In this document: positions 33,753 to 42,979 of the stretch, piece by piece
Layout of the letters: each line of letters begins with the position of its first letter
Numbering within the stretch: the first letter of the stretch is position 1
DNA from: Planctomycetaceae bacterium
GTDB lineage: Bacteria > Planctomycetota > Planctomycetia > Pirellulales > Pirellulaceae
Assembly (NCBI GenBank): GCA_005778405.1
Contig: SXOA01000173.1
Coordinates: 1-51,459, forward strand
Direction of reading: 5' to 3'
Length of the DNA: 51,459 bases
Notes under the pieces: model-generated
Database searches by the model: none
What the model was told of the DNA's origin: nothing
Seen by the model: only the letters and a program-made list of their open reading frames with translations
Program-made: the position numbers and the translations under genes

Positions 33753-35078
33753 CTACATCCACTCCTTGATCGGCTCCCCTTCAATCAGCCGGACGGGCCG
33801 GCCGTCCTGGGCCTTGGCGATGAGGTCGATGGGGATGCCCAGCTTGGCGTAAACAGTCGCGGCGAGATGGCTGGAGTTGTATTCGTCCTTAGTGACGAAG
33901 CCTCCCTCATCGTCGGTTGCCCCCAAAACATGCCCGCCAGGAACTCCCGCGCCGGCCATGATGGCAAATCCGGTCGAAGCCCAGTGGTCACGCCCGCTGG
34001 CGGAATTAATTTTCGGCGTGCGGCCGAAATCGGTGAACCAGCAGACGAGCGTGCTCGCCAGCAGGCCCCGCTGCTCCAGGTCGATGAGGAGTTGCGGCAG
34101 AGCCTTATCGACGGGTGGAATGCGAGAGGTCTTCAAAGACTTGAAGTTGTCCGCATGCGTATCCCAACCGCCATCAGTGACCGTGACAAAGCGGACGCCC
34201 GCTTCGATCAGGCGGCGGGCTAGGAGGCAACTTTGACCGAACCTGTTGCGGCCATAACCTTCGCGGAGCTTGGCGTCTTCCTTTTCGATCTCGAAGGCCC
34301 CTTTCGTTTCCGGCGCGGTGATCATGTTGAGAGCCGTCTTGTAGTTCTCATCCAAGGCGGCGAAGGCGGCCGGCTGAGTATCGGCCTTCTTCTGCAGGTC
34401 GTCGATGACGGCCAGCATCTGCTTGCGGCGGTCGACGCGCTCCGAAGTGATGCCGCTGGGAGGCGTGATGTCCCGCACGGTGAACTTGTCCGCGTTGGGA
34501 TCGCTGAGGATTTCGAACGGGTTGTTCGCCAGGCCGAGGATGCCCGAGCTGCCGCCGCCGAATCGTCGGTCAAGCGCGTTGCCCAGTTGAATGAACGGGG
34601 GCATCGCCGATTTGAAGCCCTTGTAATGACTGACCACTGAGCCGTACGTTGGATACGGAACGGCCGGATTGAAATTCCGCCCCGACATCACCCACTGGTC
34701 CGCCGTCCCGTGGCTGCCGTTCTGCGGATTCCAGCCCCGCAACAGGCCATAGCGTTTGATTTCCTTGGCGAACGTGGGGCAAATTTCCGTGAACTTGACG
34801 CCGGGGATGGCAGTATCGATGACGCCGAACTCTCCCTTCACGCTGACAGGGGCATTGGGCTTGGGATCGAAAGTGTCGTGATGGCTCGTCCCACCCTGCG
34901 TCCAAATCAGGATGCAATTCACATCTTTCGCGGCTCCTCCTGCCGCCATCGCGTTCTTCTTCGCCGCCAGCAGCATCGGCAGAGTCACTCCGACCCCGGC
35001 CAGCGAGCCAATCTGCAAAAAGCTGCGGCGGGAGAGCCCTTCGCAATCGCGGGAGAGGCCGGTGAGGAGATTGAGCAT
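33753..35078 (-). CDS. DUF1501 family protein, Tat-exported
   Basis: A 441-residue DUF1501 protein with an N-terminal twin-arginine signal (SRRSFLQIGSLAGVGVTLPM, from residue 16). Family segments: CILIWTQGGTSHHDTFDPKP, YGLLRGWNPQNGSHGTADQW, RFVTVTDGGWDTHADNFKS, CWFTDFGRTPKIN and RDHWASTGFAIMAGAGV. Unlike the copy at 10229 it has no DUF1549/DUF1553 or sulfatase neighbour in the window. Its role is unknown. No ribosome binding site is seen before the ATG. Confidence 0.88.
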   Translation of the reverse strand: MLNLLTGLSRDCEGLSRRSFLQIGSLAGVGVTLPMLLAAKKNAMAAGGAAKDVNCILIWTQGGTSHHDTFDPKPNAPVSVKGEFGVIDTAIPGVKFTEICPTFAKEIKRYGLLRGWNPQNGSHGTADQWVMSGRNFNPAVPYPTYGSVVSHYKGFKSAMPPFIQLGNALDRRFGGGSSGILGLANNPFEILSDPNADKFTVRDITPPSGITSERVDRRKQMLAVIDDLQKKADTQPAAFAALDENYKTALNMITAPETKGAFEIEKEDAKLREGYGRNRFGQSCLLARRLIEAGVRFVTVTDGGWDTHADNFKSLKTSRIPPVDKALPQLLIDLEQRGLLASTLVCWFTDFGRTPKINSASGRDHWASTGFAIMAGAGVPGGHVLGATDDEGGFVTKDEYNSSHLAATVYAKLGIPIDLIAKAQDGRPVRLIEGEPIKEWM

Positions 35079-35462
35079 GGCGGATCTCGAAATAGGACAG
35101 GTGGGATATCGAGGCGGGGGATTGGCGTTGCGAAAGTAAAACGGAGGGAAGCCGTGGGGTAAGATGGGAAAAGGCGATTACGTCGCAACGTAACACTGGC
35201 ACTTCGGAACGCATCAACACTCATTCATCTTAAACCCTTCTCAGCGGTGAATGCAACCTTGGTTTGAATCGTCGTGCTCAACGCAACTCATGTTCGTGAA
35301 GCACCTCCAGCTAACTACTGGAATCCTGCGAACCGCAGACCCCATGAAGCGATGATCGTAAATCCAGACGGATGGACAGCGCGCTGTCCTACTAGCCGGC
35401 CCATTGCCGTTCAATCACAATATCAAGCCCCTCGTAAACTTCTTCCTTTTGGCCCCAACCGC
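35079..35462. other. 384-base gene-free divergent region
   Basis: A divergent gap between the DUF1501 and MoxR genes. It is expected to hold both promoters. A small perfect inverted repeat, TTACGT-CGCA-ACGTAA, lies at 35179-35194. An in-frame extension of MoxR back to 35274 is possible but has no protein character. Nothing else is recognised. Confidence 0.45.
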
Positions 35463-36887
35463 ATGAGCACGACTCCCACCCAGGCTGCCAGCTCCCTTGA
35501 ATTCAGTTGCACGAGTTGCCAGCGGACGCTCAAGGTCGCCGCCAGTGCCGCCGGTAAGCGGGCGGCGTGCCCGCAGTGCGGAGCGATTGTCCAAGTCCCC
35601 GCGGCTAGTGCGCCAGCGCCTGCGCCGGCGGCTTCTGCAGCGCCGTTGCCGTCGCTGGGGCCATCGCTCTCGGCGGGGCCGCCGATGAATTCGGTCGGTA
35701 CTGGGATTCAGTTTGCGGGGGCGTCGGCCCCGCTCGCGCCGCCACTGCCGCCGAATTTCGCCCAACCGCAACCGCAGCCATTTTCCCAGCCGCAGTCGTA
35801 CGCTCCCCAGCCGCAGACCTTTGCTCCGCAGCCAGGCTATTCGCCCGCTCCGCAAGCGCCCCAATATGCTCCGCAGCAGCCCCAGCAGCCGGTTCAGCCT
35901 CAAGCTCCCGCTCCGCAAAAATACCAAGGGCGCGATACACCGACCAAGCAGCTCTTTGATCGCCTGACCAAGGAAATTGCAAAAATCTACGTCGGCCAGG
36001 ACGAGCTGGTGCTGGGGACGCTGGTCGCTATGTTCTCCAGCGGCCACGTCCTCATCGAGAGCGTCCCCGGCCTGGGCAAAACACTCTTCGTACGCACGCT
36101 CGGCAAAGTGCTCGGCTGCCAGTTCGGGCGGATCCAGTTCACTGCGGACCTGATGCCATCGGACGTGACCGGCGCGCCGGTTCTGGACATGAAGACGCAG
36201 GAGTTCCGCTTTCGCCCCGGTCCGATTTTTACGCAGCTCTTGCTGGCGGATGAAATCAACCGCGCTCCGGCCAAGACCCACGCCGCGTTGCTCGAAGTCA
36301 TGCAGGAATATCGCGTGACGGTGGACGGCAAGAGCCACGTCATCGACCGGCCATTCCTGGTCCTGGCGACTCAGAACCCGATTGAATCCGAAGGGACCTA
36401 CAACCTCCCCGAAGCCCAGCTTGACCGCTTCATGTTCAAGCTCGTCGCCAGCTATCCGCGGGAGCAGGAGGAATCGACCATCCTAAGGCTCCATTCCCAG
36501 CAGATCGACGTGGATAAGCGGCTGGATAACGAGCTGGAAACCATTTGTAACCCCGCTCAAATCATGCAGGTGATTCGCGACAACGCCCAGATTCGGGTCG
36601 ATGAAAAGCTGGTCGATTACATCAACAAAATTGTCCGCCTCACCCGCGGCTGGCCGCAGTTTCACATGGGGGCTTCGCCGCGGGCTGGCATTGCCCTGAT
36701 GCAGGCGGCCCGCACACTGGCGGCATTCCAGGGGCGCGACTATGCCGTCCCCGACGACGTCGCTCAGATTGTGTTACCCGCCCTGCGGCATCGCGTGATG
36801 CTGACGGCCGAAGCCGAGGTGGAAGGCCAGAAGACCGATGATTTGCTCACCGAGCTGGTCCGCTCGGTGGAGGTGCCCCGGATTTGA
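35463..36887 (+). CDS. MoxR-family AAA+ ATPase with N-terminal zinc ribbon
   Basis: A 474-residue ATPase. The N-terminus has a small zinc ribbon (Cys16, Cys19, Cys36, Cys39: FSCTSCQRTLKV and RAACPQCGAIVQV). A ~110-residue Pro/Gln/Ala-rich linker follows (residues ~45-153), and then the MoxR core: Walker A ESVPGLGKT (199-207), Walker B LLLADEINRAPAKTH, sensor FLVLATQNPIESEGTYNLPE, and a C-terminal lid. MoxR proteins act as chaperone-like ATPases for metal-cofactor or VWA-protein assembly, usually with a DUF58 partner. The next gene is exactly that, with overlapping stop and start codons. The ATG at 35463 lacks a clear ribosome binding site. Confidence 0.9.
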   Translation: MSTTPTQAASSLEFSCTSCQRTLKVAASAAGKRAACPQCGAIVQVPAASAPAPAPAASAAPLPSLGPSLSAGPPMNSVGTGIQFAGASAPLAPPLPPNFAQPQPQPFSQPQSYAPQPQTFAPQPGYSPAPQAPQYAPQQPQQPVQPQAPAPQKYQGRDTPTKQLFDRLTKEIAKIYVGQDELVLGTLVAMFSSGHVLIESVPGLGKTLFVRTLGKVLGCQFGRIQFTADLMPSDVTGAPVLDMKTQEFRFRPGPIFTQLLLADEINRAPAKTHAALLEVMQEYRVTVDGKSHVIDRPFLVLATQNPIESEGTYNLPEAQLDRFMFKLVASYPREQEESTILRLHSQQIDVDKRLDNELETICNPAQIMQVIRDNAQIRVDEKLVDYINKIVRLTRGWPQFHMGASPRAGIALMQAARTLAAFQGRDYAVPDDVAQIVLPALRHRVMLTAEAEVEGQKTDDLLTELVRSVEVPRI

Positions 36888-38311
36888 CCGACTGGATCCT
36901 CAGCACGCTGCAGGAGCATGGGCCGTTCCTTTTTCGCATCGCGGGGCTGCTCATTGTCTTGATGCTTGCGCCGCTGCTGGCCTTGGCATGGTGGAAGCAG
37001 ATTTTTCCGCACACCCCCGTCGTCATCGCCGTCGCTTTACCAGCGGTTCTGTCACTCGGCCTGCTCATTGACCAGCGGCTTTTGCCGTTCATTGTGGTGG
37101 CGGATGTCATCATCCCCCTCATCGCTTTGGTGGATATCTTCACGCTCGCCGGGAAAAAGTCGTTCTCGGTGGAGCGCGAGGCGATGCGGGTCGCCAGCAT
37201 CCAGATGAACCACAAAGTCACGCTGCATATCAGCAATCTTCGCCGCATTCGCCGCACCGCCTGGGTGCGGGACGACATTCCCCAGGAATTTACCGTCGAG
37301 CCCAAGCAGTTCGTCCTCCGTCTCGGCCCTCGCAGCCGCACCACCGTCCACTACGATCTCAAAGCCAGCCGCCGCGGCAAGTTTTCGCTCCCCAAGGTGC
37401 ACGTGCGGGTCCGCAGCTTCCTCGGCTTTTGGCAGCGATATCTGGAATACCCGGTGGAAAACGCGATTCATGTCTATCCCGACATGAAGCAATTGTCAGA
37501 ATTCGCCATTCTGGCCCGCACCAACCGGCTCAGCCTGATGGGGGTCCGCCGTACGCGAAAGGTCGGCACCGAAAACGAGTTCGAGCGGCTGCGGGACTAC
37601 ACCCTCGACGACAACTACAAATACATGGATTGGCGAGCCACCGCCCGCCGCAGCAAGCTGACCGTCAAGGATTTTCAAACCAGCCACAGCCAGCGGCTCA
37701 TTTTTCTGCTGGATTGCGGCCGGCTGATGACCAACGAATCCAACGGCCTCTCCCTGCTCGACCATTCGCTCAACGCCGCCCTGATGCTCAGCTACGTCGC
37801 CTTGCGGCAGGGGGACAGCGTCGGCATGGTCTGCTTCGCCGACCGGATTCTGTCGTATGTCCCTCCCAAGGGCGGCATGACGCAGATGAACCAGCTCCTG
37901 CACGCCTCGTTCGACCGCTTTCCCAACCTGGTCGAAAGCCGCTACGACGACGCCTTCCTGCACCTGGCTTCGCATTGCAAAAAACGCTCGCTGGTCGTGC
38001 TCATCACCAACATCATCGACGAAGTCAACAGCCACCAGGTGCAAAGCTACCTCGGCACGCTGGTCGGCAAGCACCTTCCCCTCGGCGTCCTGCTCCGCGA
38101 CCACCAACTCTTCTCCGCGGCGGACGCCCCTAACACCGGCGACCCCGCTCTCTTCCGCTCTGCCGCCGCCGCCGAAATCCTCTCCTGGCGGCATCAGGTA
38201 CTGCGAGATTTAGAGCACAAAGGCGTACTCGCCTTGGACGTCTTCCCCGAAGACATGACCGCGCCGCTGGTGAATTCCTACTTGCAGATCAAAGCGCGGC
38301 ACTTGCTGTAA
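36884..38311 (+). CDS. DUF58 domain protein
   Basis: A 475-residue protein encoded directly after MoxR. It starts with TTG at 36884 overlapping the MoxR stop (TTGA), which implies translational coupling. Two N-terminal membrane helices (FLFRIAGLLIVLMLAPLLAL and a second at ~50-75) are followed by the DUF58 signature ENEFERLRDYTLDDNYKYMD and WRATARR (residues ~220-255). A degenerate VWA-like region follows (IFLLDCGRLM, GDSVGMVCFADRI). DUF58 proteins partner MoxR ATPases; the client process is unknown. Confidence 0.9.
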   Translation: MTDWILSTLQEHGPFLFRIAGLLIVLMLAPLLALAWWKQIFPHTPVVIAVALPAVLSLGLLIDQRLLPFIVVADVIIPLIALVDIFTLAGKKSFSVEREAMRVASIQMNHKVTLHISNLRRIRRTAWVRDDIPQEFTVEPKQFVLRLGPRSRTTVHYDLKASRRGKFSLPKVHVRVRSFLGFWQRYLEYPVENAIHVYPDMKQLSEFAILARTNRLSLMGVRRTRKVGTENEFERLRDYTLDDNYKYMDWRATARRSKLTVKDFQTSHSQRLIFLLDCGRLMTNESNGLSLLDHSLNAALMLSYVALRQGDSVGMVCFADRILSYVPPKGGMTQMNQLLHASFDRFPNLVESRYDDAFLHLASHCKKRSLVVLITNIIDEVNSHQVQSYLGTLVGKHLPLGVLLRDHQLFSAADAPNTGDPALFRSAAAAEILSWRHQVLRDLEHKGVLALDVFPEDMTAPLVNSYLQIKARHLL

Positions 38312-38324
38312 AGGCGGCCAACTT

Positions 38325-39923
38325 TCATTCCGCAAACGTCAGCGAGTGCTGCACTTCGTACGTGCGGCTGGGACATTCCCCTTTGCCGACGTTGTTGAGG
38401 GCGATTTGATAAAGCTCTTGCCCGAAGGGAGTGGGATACTTGCCGGTGATGCAGGCCTGGCAGAGTTGGCTGGGCTCTTTTTTGATGGCGCGGGCGATGG
38501 ATTCGACGGGGAGGTAACGGAGGGAGTTCGCGCCGAGAATGTCGGCCATTTCGGCCTGCACTTCGTCGGTCAGGCCGCGGCCGCGCATGATGCGGGGGGC
38601 GAACAACTCGTCCACGGTGGACATGTCGATGCCGTAAAAGCACGGCGCGACAATCGGCGGGCAAGCGACGCGGACATGAATTTCCTTGGCTCCTCCCGCG
38701 TCCCGAATGCGTTTGAGCAAGACCCGCATCGTGGTGGAGCGGACGATGGAATCCTCAACGAGGAATACCCGTTTCCCTTCCAGCACCTCCCGCAGCGGCG
38801 TGTATTTGGTCTCGGCCTTCTTACTGCGGCCGGCTCCCCCTTCGATGAAGGTGCGGCCGCTGTAGCGGTTGCGGATCAGCCCTTCTCGCGAGGGAATTCC
38901 CAGCTTGTGGGCCATCGCGTCGGCAGCGGCTTTGCTGGTGTCGGGAACGGGAACGACGATGGTGTCTTCATCGATCGGCACGCGGCCGGATTCCACTTCC
39001 AGCCGGGCCAGCTCCTCGCCGAGGGCCGTGCGGGAGAGATAGACACTGCGGCCATCGAGCGTGCTGGCGACATTGGCGAAGTAGATCCATTCGAAAAAGC
39101 AGTGCGAGCTGCCGGTCGATTCCGCGAACGGCTCAATCTCCATCTTCCCCTGCGTGATGGTGATGGCGTACCCCGGCTGCAGCGACTTGATGCTCTCCGG
39201 CCGAAAGCCCAGATTGAGCAGCGCCACGCTCTCGCTGGCGGCGGCAAAGAGCGTCCCTTCCTTGGCCCAGCAGAGGGGCTTGATCCCCAGCGGGTCACGG
39301 GCCAGCAGCAAATCTCCCTGAGCGTTGAGCATCACCAGGCTATACGCCCCGTCGAATTTTTTGCTGATATTCCGCATCATCTCCACCAGCCGCGGCCGGC
39401 GGTCGCCGGAAAGCTCGCGGCTGATTTCGTGCAGAATCATCTCCGTGTCGTTGTCGCGGGCCAGGTGATAATCGCAGTCGGCCAGCAGCTTGGCCTTGAG
39501 ATCCTGATAGTTCGCGAGTTGCCCATTGAAGCCGAACGCAAACCACTTCCGCTTCTCAATGTGCGTGCGTTCAAAGGGCTGGGCGTAATTGCGGTCGTCC
39601 TCGCCGCAGGTGGCATAGCGAACATGCCCGATGGCGGCCCGCCCGGCATATTGCTTCATCAGGCTCTCGGCCTTGCCCTTATGCGACAGGCGAAACACCT
39701 CCGACACGGAACCAATATCCTTGTGTGTCTCCAGGAGTTGGTCCCGACCGGGATTGTACGACGTCATTCCCGCCGCCAATTGCCCCCGATTCTGAATATC
39801 CAGCAGCATGCGGGGCAACAGACGCGAAACCTCATCCGGCCCTCCCTCGGGGGCCAGCGGGTGCGAGTCTCCAGGAAGATGGCAAACCGCGGCAATGCCG
39901 CATTCGTGAAAGAGATCGCTCAT
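38325..39923 (-). CDS. purF: amidophosphoribosyltransferase
   Basis: A 532-residue enzyme of the first committed step of purine synthesis, making phosphoribosylamine from PRPP and glutamine. The ATG at 39923 gives [14 protein letters not shown]: a short propeptide, then the catalytic N-terminal cysteine (Cys8). Glutaminase motifs ([21 protein letters not shown]), the PRPP loop [14 protein letters not shown] and SLxLARDPLG-like segments are present. Cysteines in [12 protein letters not shown] and LCQACITGK suggest the iron-sulfur-containing Bacillus-type enzyme. A start at 39998 would add 25 residues ahead of the propeptide and is unlikely. It converges on DUF58, 13 bases away. Confidence 0.95.
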   Translation of the reverse strand: MSDLFHECGIAAVCHLPGDSHPLAPEGGPDEVSRLLPRMLLDIQNRGQLAAGMTSYNPGRDQLLETHKDIGSVSEVFRLSHKGKAESLMKQYAGRAAIGHVRYATCGEDDRNYAQPFERTHIEKRKWFAFGFNGQLANYQDLKAKLLADCDYHLARDNDTEMILHEISRELSGDRRPRLVEMMRNISKKFDGAYSLVMLNAQGDLLLARDPLGIKPLCWAKEGTLFAAASESVALLNLGFRPESIKSLQPGYAITITQGKMEIEPFAESTGSSHCFFEWIYFANVASTLDGRSVYLSRTALGEELARLEVESGRVPIDEDTIVVPVPDTSKAAADAMAHKLGIPSREGLIRNRYSGRTFIEGGAGRSKKAETKYTPLREVLEGKRVFLVEDSIVRSTTMRVLLKRIRDAGGAKEIHVRVACPPIVAPCFYGIDMSTVDELFAPRIMRGRGLTDEVQAEMADILGANSLRYLPVESIARAIKKEPSQLCQACITGKYPTPFGQELYQIALNNVGKGECPSRTYEVQHSLTFAE

Positions 39924-40041
39924 AGGCGCGGAGAGAGCCTTTCGGCGCGAAGGAAGGGCCAGTCGCGAAAACAAACGGCAGCGAACCAAGAGCAGCATCC
40001 AGCTTCGTTCATTCTAAGGGTGATACCCAATTGCCTCAAGG

Positions 40042-40069
40042 CACCGCGGGAGTTCCACACCGCGGGAGT
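40042..40069. repeat. 12-bp direct repeat upstream of tRNA-Asn
   Basis: CACCGCGGGAGT occurs twice, 16 bases apart, followed by an imperfect inverted repeat around GCCTTCAGGAGGC (40072-40084). The 293 bases between purF and the tRNA hold no gene. The repeat resembles short interspersed elements and not a promoter. Confidence 0.45.
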
Positions 40070-40203
40070 CCCGCCTTCAGGAGGCACTTTGGAACGAACC
40101 TTTTCCAGCTGCTCCCATTCCTATCTTCAACGGCAACAGGGCGTTACGTGCCCGCGCATCCTGGTTTCCGCCCTTGCCCGTTTTTTTGGCGTAAACTAAA
40201 CTT

Positions 40204-42003
40204 TCACCTTCCATCTTCCCCTGTAGCGCAGTTGGTAGAGCAGCGGACTGTTAATCCGCGTGTCCCAGGTTCGAGCCCTGGCGGGGGAGCTTTTTGACCG
40301 AGTACTCGAACCAATCGAGAATCGGTTAACACGGCGGGGTCGCCTCCTTTAGGGAGTCCGGCCCCGTTACTCGTTTCGGGGCAAGGGTTTTGATCGTCCG
40401 GGCCGCCATTTGGCTCATCCTGACCCCAGTCGAACCCCCGATCTGGGCGTACCTCCGGAAAGAGCCGCAACGCATAGGTGCCGGTTTTCCCTTTTTCGTC
40501 GGTGGCGTGTAATTCCACGACATCCACGTAATGGCGCAAGAGGAGTGCCTGCTCCTCAGCTGTGGCGGCATCGAGAAGCTCGCCAACGTCGTCCCACGTC
40601 TGGATGAACGCCTTGGCATCACGGCTGATTCTGGTCATTGGCTCCTGGCGCTTGGCGATCTCGGCAAGCCCCTGCCGGATGCCGAGTTCCTCCTCCTCCA
40701 AACGCTTGAGTTCCGATTGCACGCTCGGGAGCCCGTTCACCCCCAAACTCTTCAAAACCTCCAACAGGCGGCCAATATCAGCCTTGGTGTTCTGCTGCTG
40801 GTGGCGGAGCAAGTCCTCATCGGCCTTCAATCGCGTGGACTCGGCATCCAGGCACTCAATGGCCCGTTCGACGATCTTCTCGCGTGCCTCGATCGCGTTT
40901 CCCAGTTCCCGAATGCGGCCAATGACCGCTTGCTCCAGGGCCTCGGCTGGAATCCGTGGAGCGCTGCAGGAGTACTTCCCACCCTCATGGCTCTGCCGGG
41001 TGCAGACGTAATAGGAATGTGTGCTAGTGCGGCCGTGGGCCTTTGCTCCCGTCATGTGAGCTCCGCAGGAGCAGCGCAGAAGGCCGGATAACAGGTAGAT
41101 GCGGCTGGCGAGAGTCTTCTTAACTCGCAGGTTCATACGGCGCTTCAGCGTTTGGGCAAGCTGGACCTGCACGCGCTCAAATTGCTGGACCGAAATAATC
41201 GGCGGGTGATTGCCGTCGTAGACGGCGTTGCCCCAGCGGATCTTTCCGATGTAAACGGGATTGCTCAGGATGCCAGTGACTTTTTGTTTGGCAAACAAAT
41301 TGCCGCCTCGTTGCTTGCCGGATCGGGTTTCGTATCTCGGATAGCGAATCCCCTGGTCGCTAAGCATGCGCGTGACGGCTCCGGACGATCCAAATTCCTC
41401 GAACTTGTCGAAAATCCGTCGGACCAAGGCGGCGGCATCTTCATCCAATTCGAGTTGCCCAGGTTCACGTGGCTTGGAGCGGTAGCCAAGAATGTGCCCG
41501 CCATTCCAGAGCCCGCGGTCTGCTCGGTCGCGCATGATGGAATAGGTTCGCTCAGCGGTCATACGGCGCTCAAGCTGGGCAAAGACCATGATCAACTGAA
41601 CCATAGCCTCGCCGGTGGGCATGGACGTGTCGAACTTCTCGCGAAGCGAAATGACATCGACCTCGTGTTCTTCAAAGAGTGACCAGAGGTCGACGAAATC
41701 CTTCAGACTCCGCGTGATGCGGTCTAGCTTGAAGCAGATCACGATGTCGATGTTGCCAGCGGCGATTTCGCGTTTGAGCCGCTGAAGTTGCGGCCGATTC
41801 TGGTCTTTGGCCGACTTGCCGGCATCAATGAAGAACTCAAGCGACGCGACGTTCCAATTCTCGCGGCGCGTGCGAAATTCGACCTCCTGCTCGATTTCGT
41901 GTTGCTGGGCCACGAGGCTGTCGCCCTCGCTAACCTGGCGTTGTGACGAGACGCGGACGTAGCCGGCAATTCTCAGTGGCCGGTCGTATTTCTTCTTTCG
42001 CAT
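40204..42003 (-). CDS. large serine recombinase (site-specific integrase)
   Basis: A 599-residue large serine recombinase that would cut and rejoin DNA at attachment sites. The start has an excellent GAGGTGAT site. The resolvase domain (1-160) carries the catalytic serine in YVRVSS (Ser19) and ICFKLDRITRSLKDF. The recombinase domain follows (~175-290, GYRSKPREPGQLELDEDAAA). The zinc ribbon is at ~315-365 (LLRCSCGAHM, YYVCTRQ, CSAPRI). A long coiled coil lies at ~375-470. The last ~28 codons (PPGLEPGTRGLTVRCSTN and on) are simply the antisense of tRNA-Asn, and the frame ends past the tRNA. The true C-terminus is therefore set by the integration site. Confidence 0.93.
   Translation of the reverse strand: MRKKKYDRPLRIAGYVRVSSQRQVSEGDSLVAQQHEIEQEVEFRTRRENWNVASLEFFIDAGKSAKDQNRPQLQRLKREIAAGNIDIVICFKLDRITRSLKDFVDLWSLFEEHEVDVISLREKFDTSMPTGEAMVQLIMVFAQLERRMTAERTYSIMRDRADRGLWNGGHILGYRSKPREPGQLELDEDAAALVRRIFDKFEEFGSSGAVTRMLSDQGIRYPRYETRSGKQRGGNLFAKQKVTGILSNPVYIGKIRWGNAVYDGNHPPIISVQQFERVQVQLAQTLKRRMNLRVKKTLASRIYLLSGLLRCSCGAHMTGAKAHGRTSTHSYYVCTRQSHEGGKYSCSAPRIPAEALEQAVIGRIRELGNAIEAREKIVERAIECLDAESTRLKADEDLLRHQQQNTKADIGRLLEVLKSLGVNGLPSVQSELKRLEEEELGIRQGLAEIAKRQEPMTRISRDAKAFIQTWDDVGELLDAATAEEQALLLRHYVDVVELHATDEKGKTGTYALRLFPEVRPDRGFDWGQDEPNGGPDDQNPCPETSNGAGLPKGGDPAVLTDSRLVRVLGQKAPPPGLEPGTRGLTVRCSTNCATGEDGR
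40217..40289 (+). tRNA. tRNA-Asn (anticodon GTT)
   Basis: A 73-base cloverleaf. The 7-bp acceptor stem is TCCCCTG with CGGGGGA (one wobble pair). The D arm contains AGTTGGTAGA. The anticodon stem GCGGA/TCCGC carries loop CTGTTAA with anticodon GTT. The T arm is CCAGG-TTCGAGC-CCTGG. The discriminator base is G, and the 3' CCA is not encoded. A run of five T follows at once. It marks the left boundary of the mobile element; the recombinase reading frame runs through it on the opposite strand. Confidence 0.97.
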
Positions 42004-42042
42004 TGATCACCTCGCTTACGGTGATTCTACGGAGGGCATCGT

Positions 42043-42288
42043 TTAAAGTGGATCGGTCGATTCGGAGTTTTTCGCAGACGGACCATTGGCCAAGCGCGCC
42101 AATATGGAAGCAATTAGCGTCTCACGCTGCTCGTTTCGGAGCGTGGGGTCCATCTGACCCAGTGGGTGGTGATCGTTTGCCTCAACGTCTGTGCGGAGTC
42201 GCAGGATTACCAATGCTGGCGCACGCAACCGCCGCCGCTTGGATTTTGCGGCGTTTAGCGCGGTAGTTTTGCGAGGTTGTTTGGCCAT
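42043..42288 (-). CDS. small hypothetical protein next to recombinase
   Basis: An 81-residue protein (start MAKQPRKTTALNAAKSKRRR). It has a strongly basic N-terminus, a short hydrophobic strand (APALVILRLR) and a helical middle (NEQRETLIASILARLANG). It starts 18 bases after the stop of the preceding gene and ends 40 bases before the recombinase, so all three probably share a transcript. A longer frame to 42402 would overlap that gene. No family is recognised. A basic small protein beside a serine integrase could be an accessory or directionality factor, but nothing here proves that. Confidence 0.5.
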   Translation of the reverse strand: MAKQPRKTTALNAAKSKRRRLRAPALVILRLRTDVEANDHHPLGQMDPTLRNEQRETLIASILARLANGPSAKNSESTDPL

Positions 42289-42305
42289 GCCAGCTACAGG
42301 GGAAT

Positions 42306-42527
42306 TCAGTTGAGATGGCGGTTGAGCCAAAAGAACGCTTCCCCCAGCGCTAGACTGGCCAGCGGGAGGTCGTCGCGGCAGAGGCGCGAGGATTCTTTCC
42401 ATTGGTCTCCGTCACGAAACAGACGCACGAGGGACACCGAATGTCGGATTCCGTCGCGAGTGCGTCTTCGCCAAATCCGCACCTTGATAAGCCCGTGCCG
42501 GATTTCATGTATGGGTCGCGTCGCCAT
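42306..42527 (-). CDS. small conserved-looking protein of the element
   Basis: A 73-residue protein starting at 42527 with AAAGG upstream (a GTG directly precedes the ATG). The core reads LIKVRIWRRRTRDGIRHSVS, then VVRLF-type strands and WKESSRLCRDDLPLASLALG, giving a beta-hairpin plus helix pattern. I believe close relatives occur as small genes in planctomycete accessory regions, but I cannot name the family. It lies in the same-strand run that leads into the recombinase. Confidence 0.6.
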   Translation of the reverse strand: MATRPIHEIRHGLIKVRIWRRRTRDGIRHSVSLVRLFRDGDQWKESSRLCRDDLPLASLALGEAFFWLNRHLN

Positions 42528-42539
42528 CACTAGAGCCTT

Positions 42540-42887
42540 TCATCTGTCTTGAGGCGGGGGGGCGCCACACTCGCATGTGTCGTTGTCGACAGTGCTTGCT
42601 GTCTGATTCCAGAATTGGTCTAAGTCATCGGCCAGCCTTTTCAAAGAACCTCGCTCAACGGCTGTTAGGCAACCGTCGTCTGCAAGCACAGCAGCGAGGA
42701 CTTGGGCCAGCTTGACTAAGTGAATCACGTCAGACGGTCGAAACAATTGTGAGATGCGTTTGCCGCGCCTATCCATTCGAAACAAGTTGAATCGATAGCG
42801 CCAGCCTGCGAACTGGTCACCATCTTTCCAAATCATGGAAGCAAGCTGGCCTGCACCCACCACTCCCATGGGTTTCGGCGTCGACAT
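42540..42887 (-). CDS. small hypothetical protein of the element
   Basis: A 115-residue protein (start MSTPKPMGVVGAGQLASMIW). The body has GWRYRFNLFRMDRRGKRISQ, then LFRPSDVIHLVKLAQVLA and a helical LTAVERGSLKRLADDLDQFW segment; the tail is Cys/Pro-rich (TCECGAPPPQ). It is probably a small alpha/beta protein. No family is recognised. A longer frame to 43067 overlaps the upstream gene and lacks protein character. It lies 12 bases before the next gene in the run. Confidence 0.55.
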   Translation of the reverse strand: MSTPKPMGVVGAGQLASMIWKDGDQFAGWRYRFNLFRMDRRGKRISQLFRPSDVIHLVKLAQVLAAVLADDGCLTAVERGSLKRLADDLDQFWNQTASTVDNDTCECGAPPPQDR

Positions 42888-42979
42888 ATCTGGGAAGGTC
42901 ACTTTTTGTATGCTCCAGAGAAGATCTGAGTGATAAAAGGGAAGTGGAGAGCTGTTGCCCTCTCCACTTCGCCCGAGAC

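Noticed and set aside
38346..40199. Plus-strand frame of 617 residues
   Set aside because: Complement of purF, whose catalytic and PRPP motifs are unmistakable.
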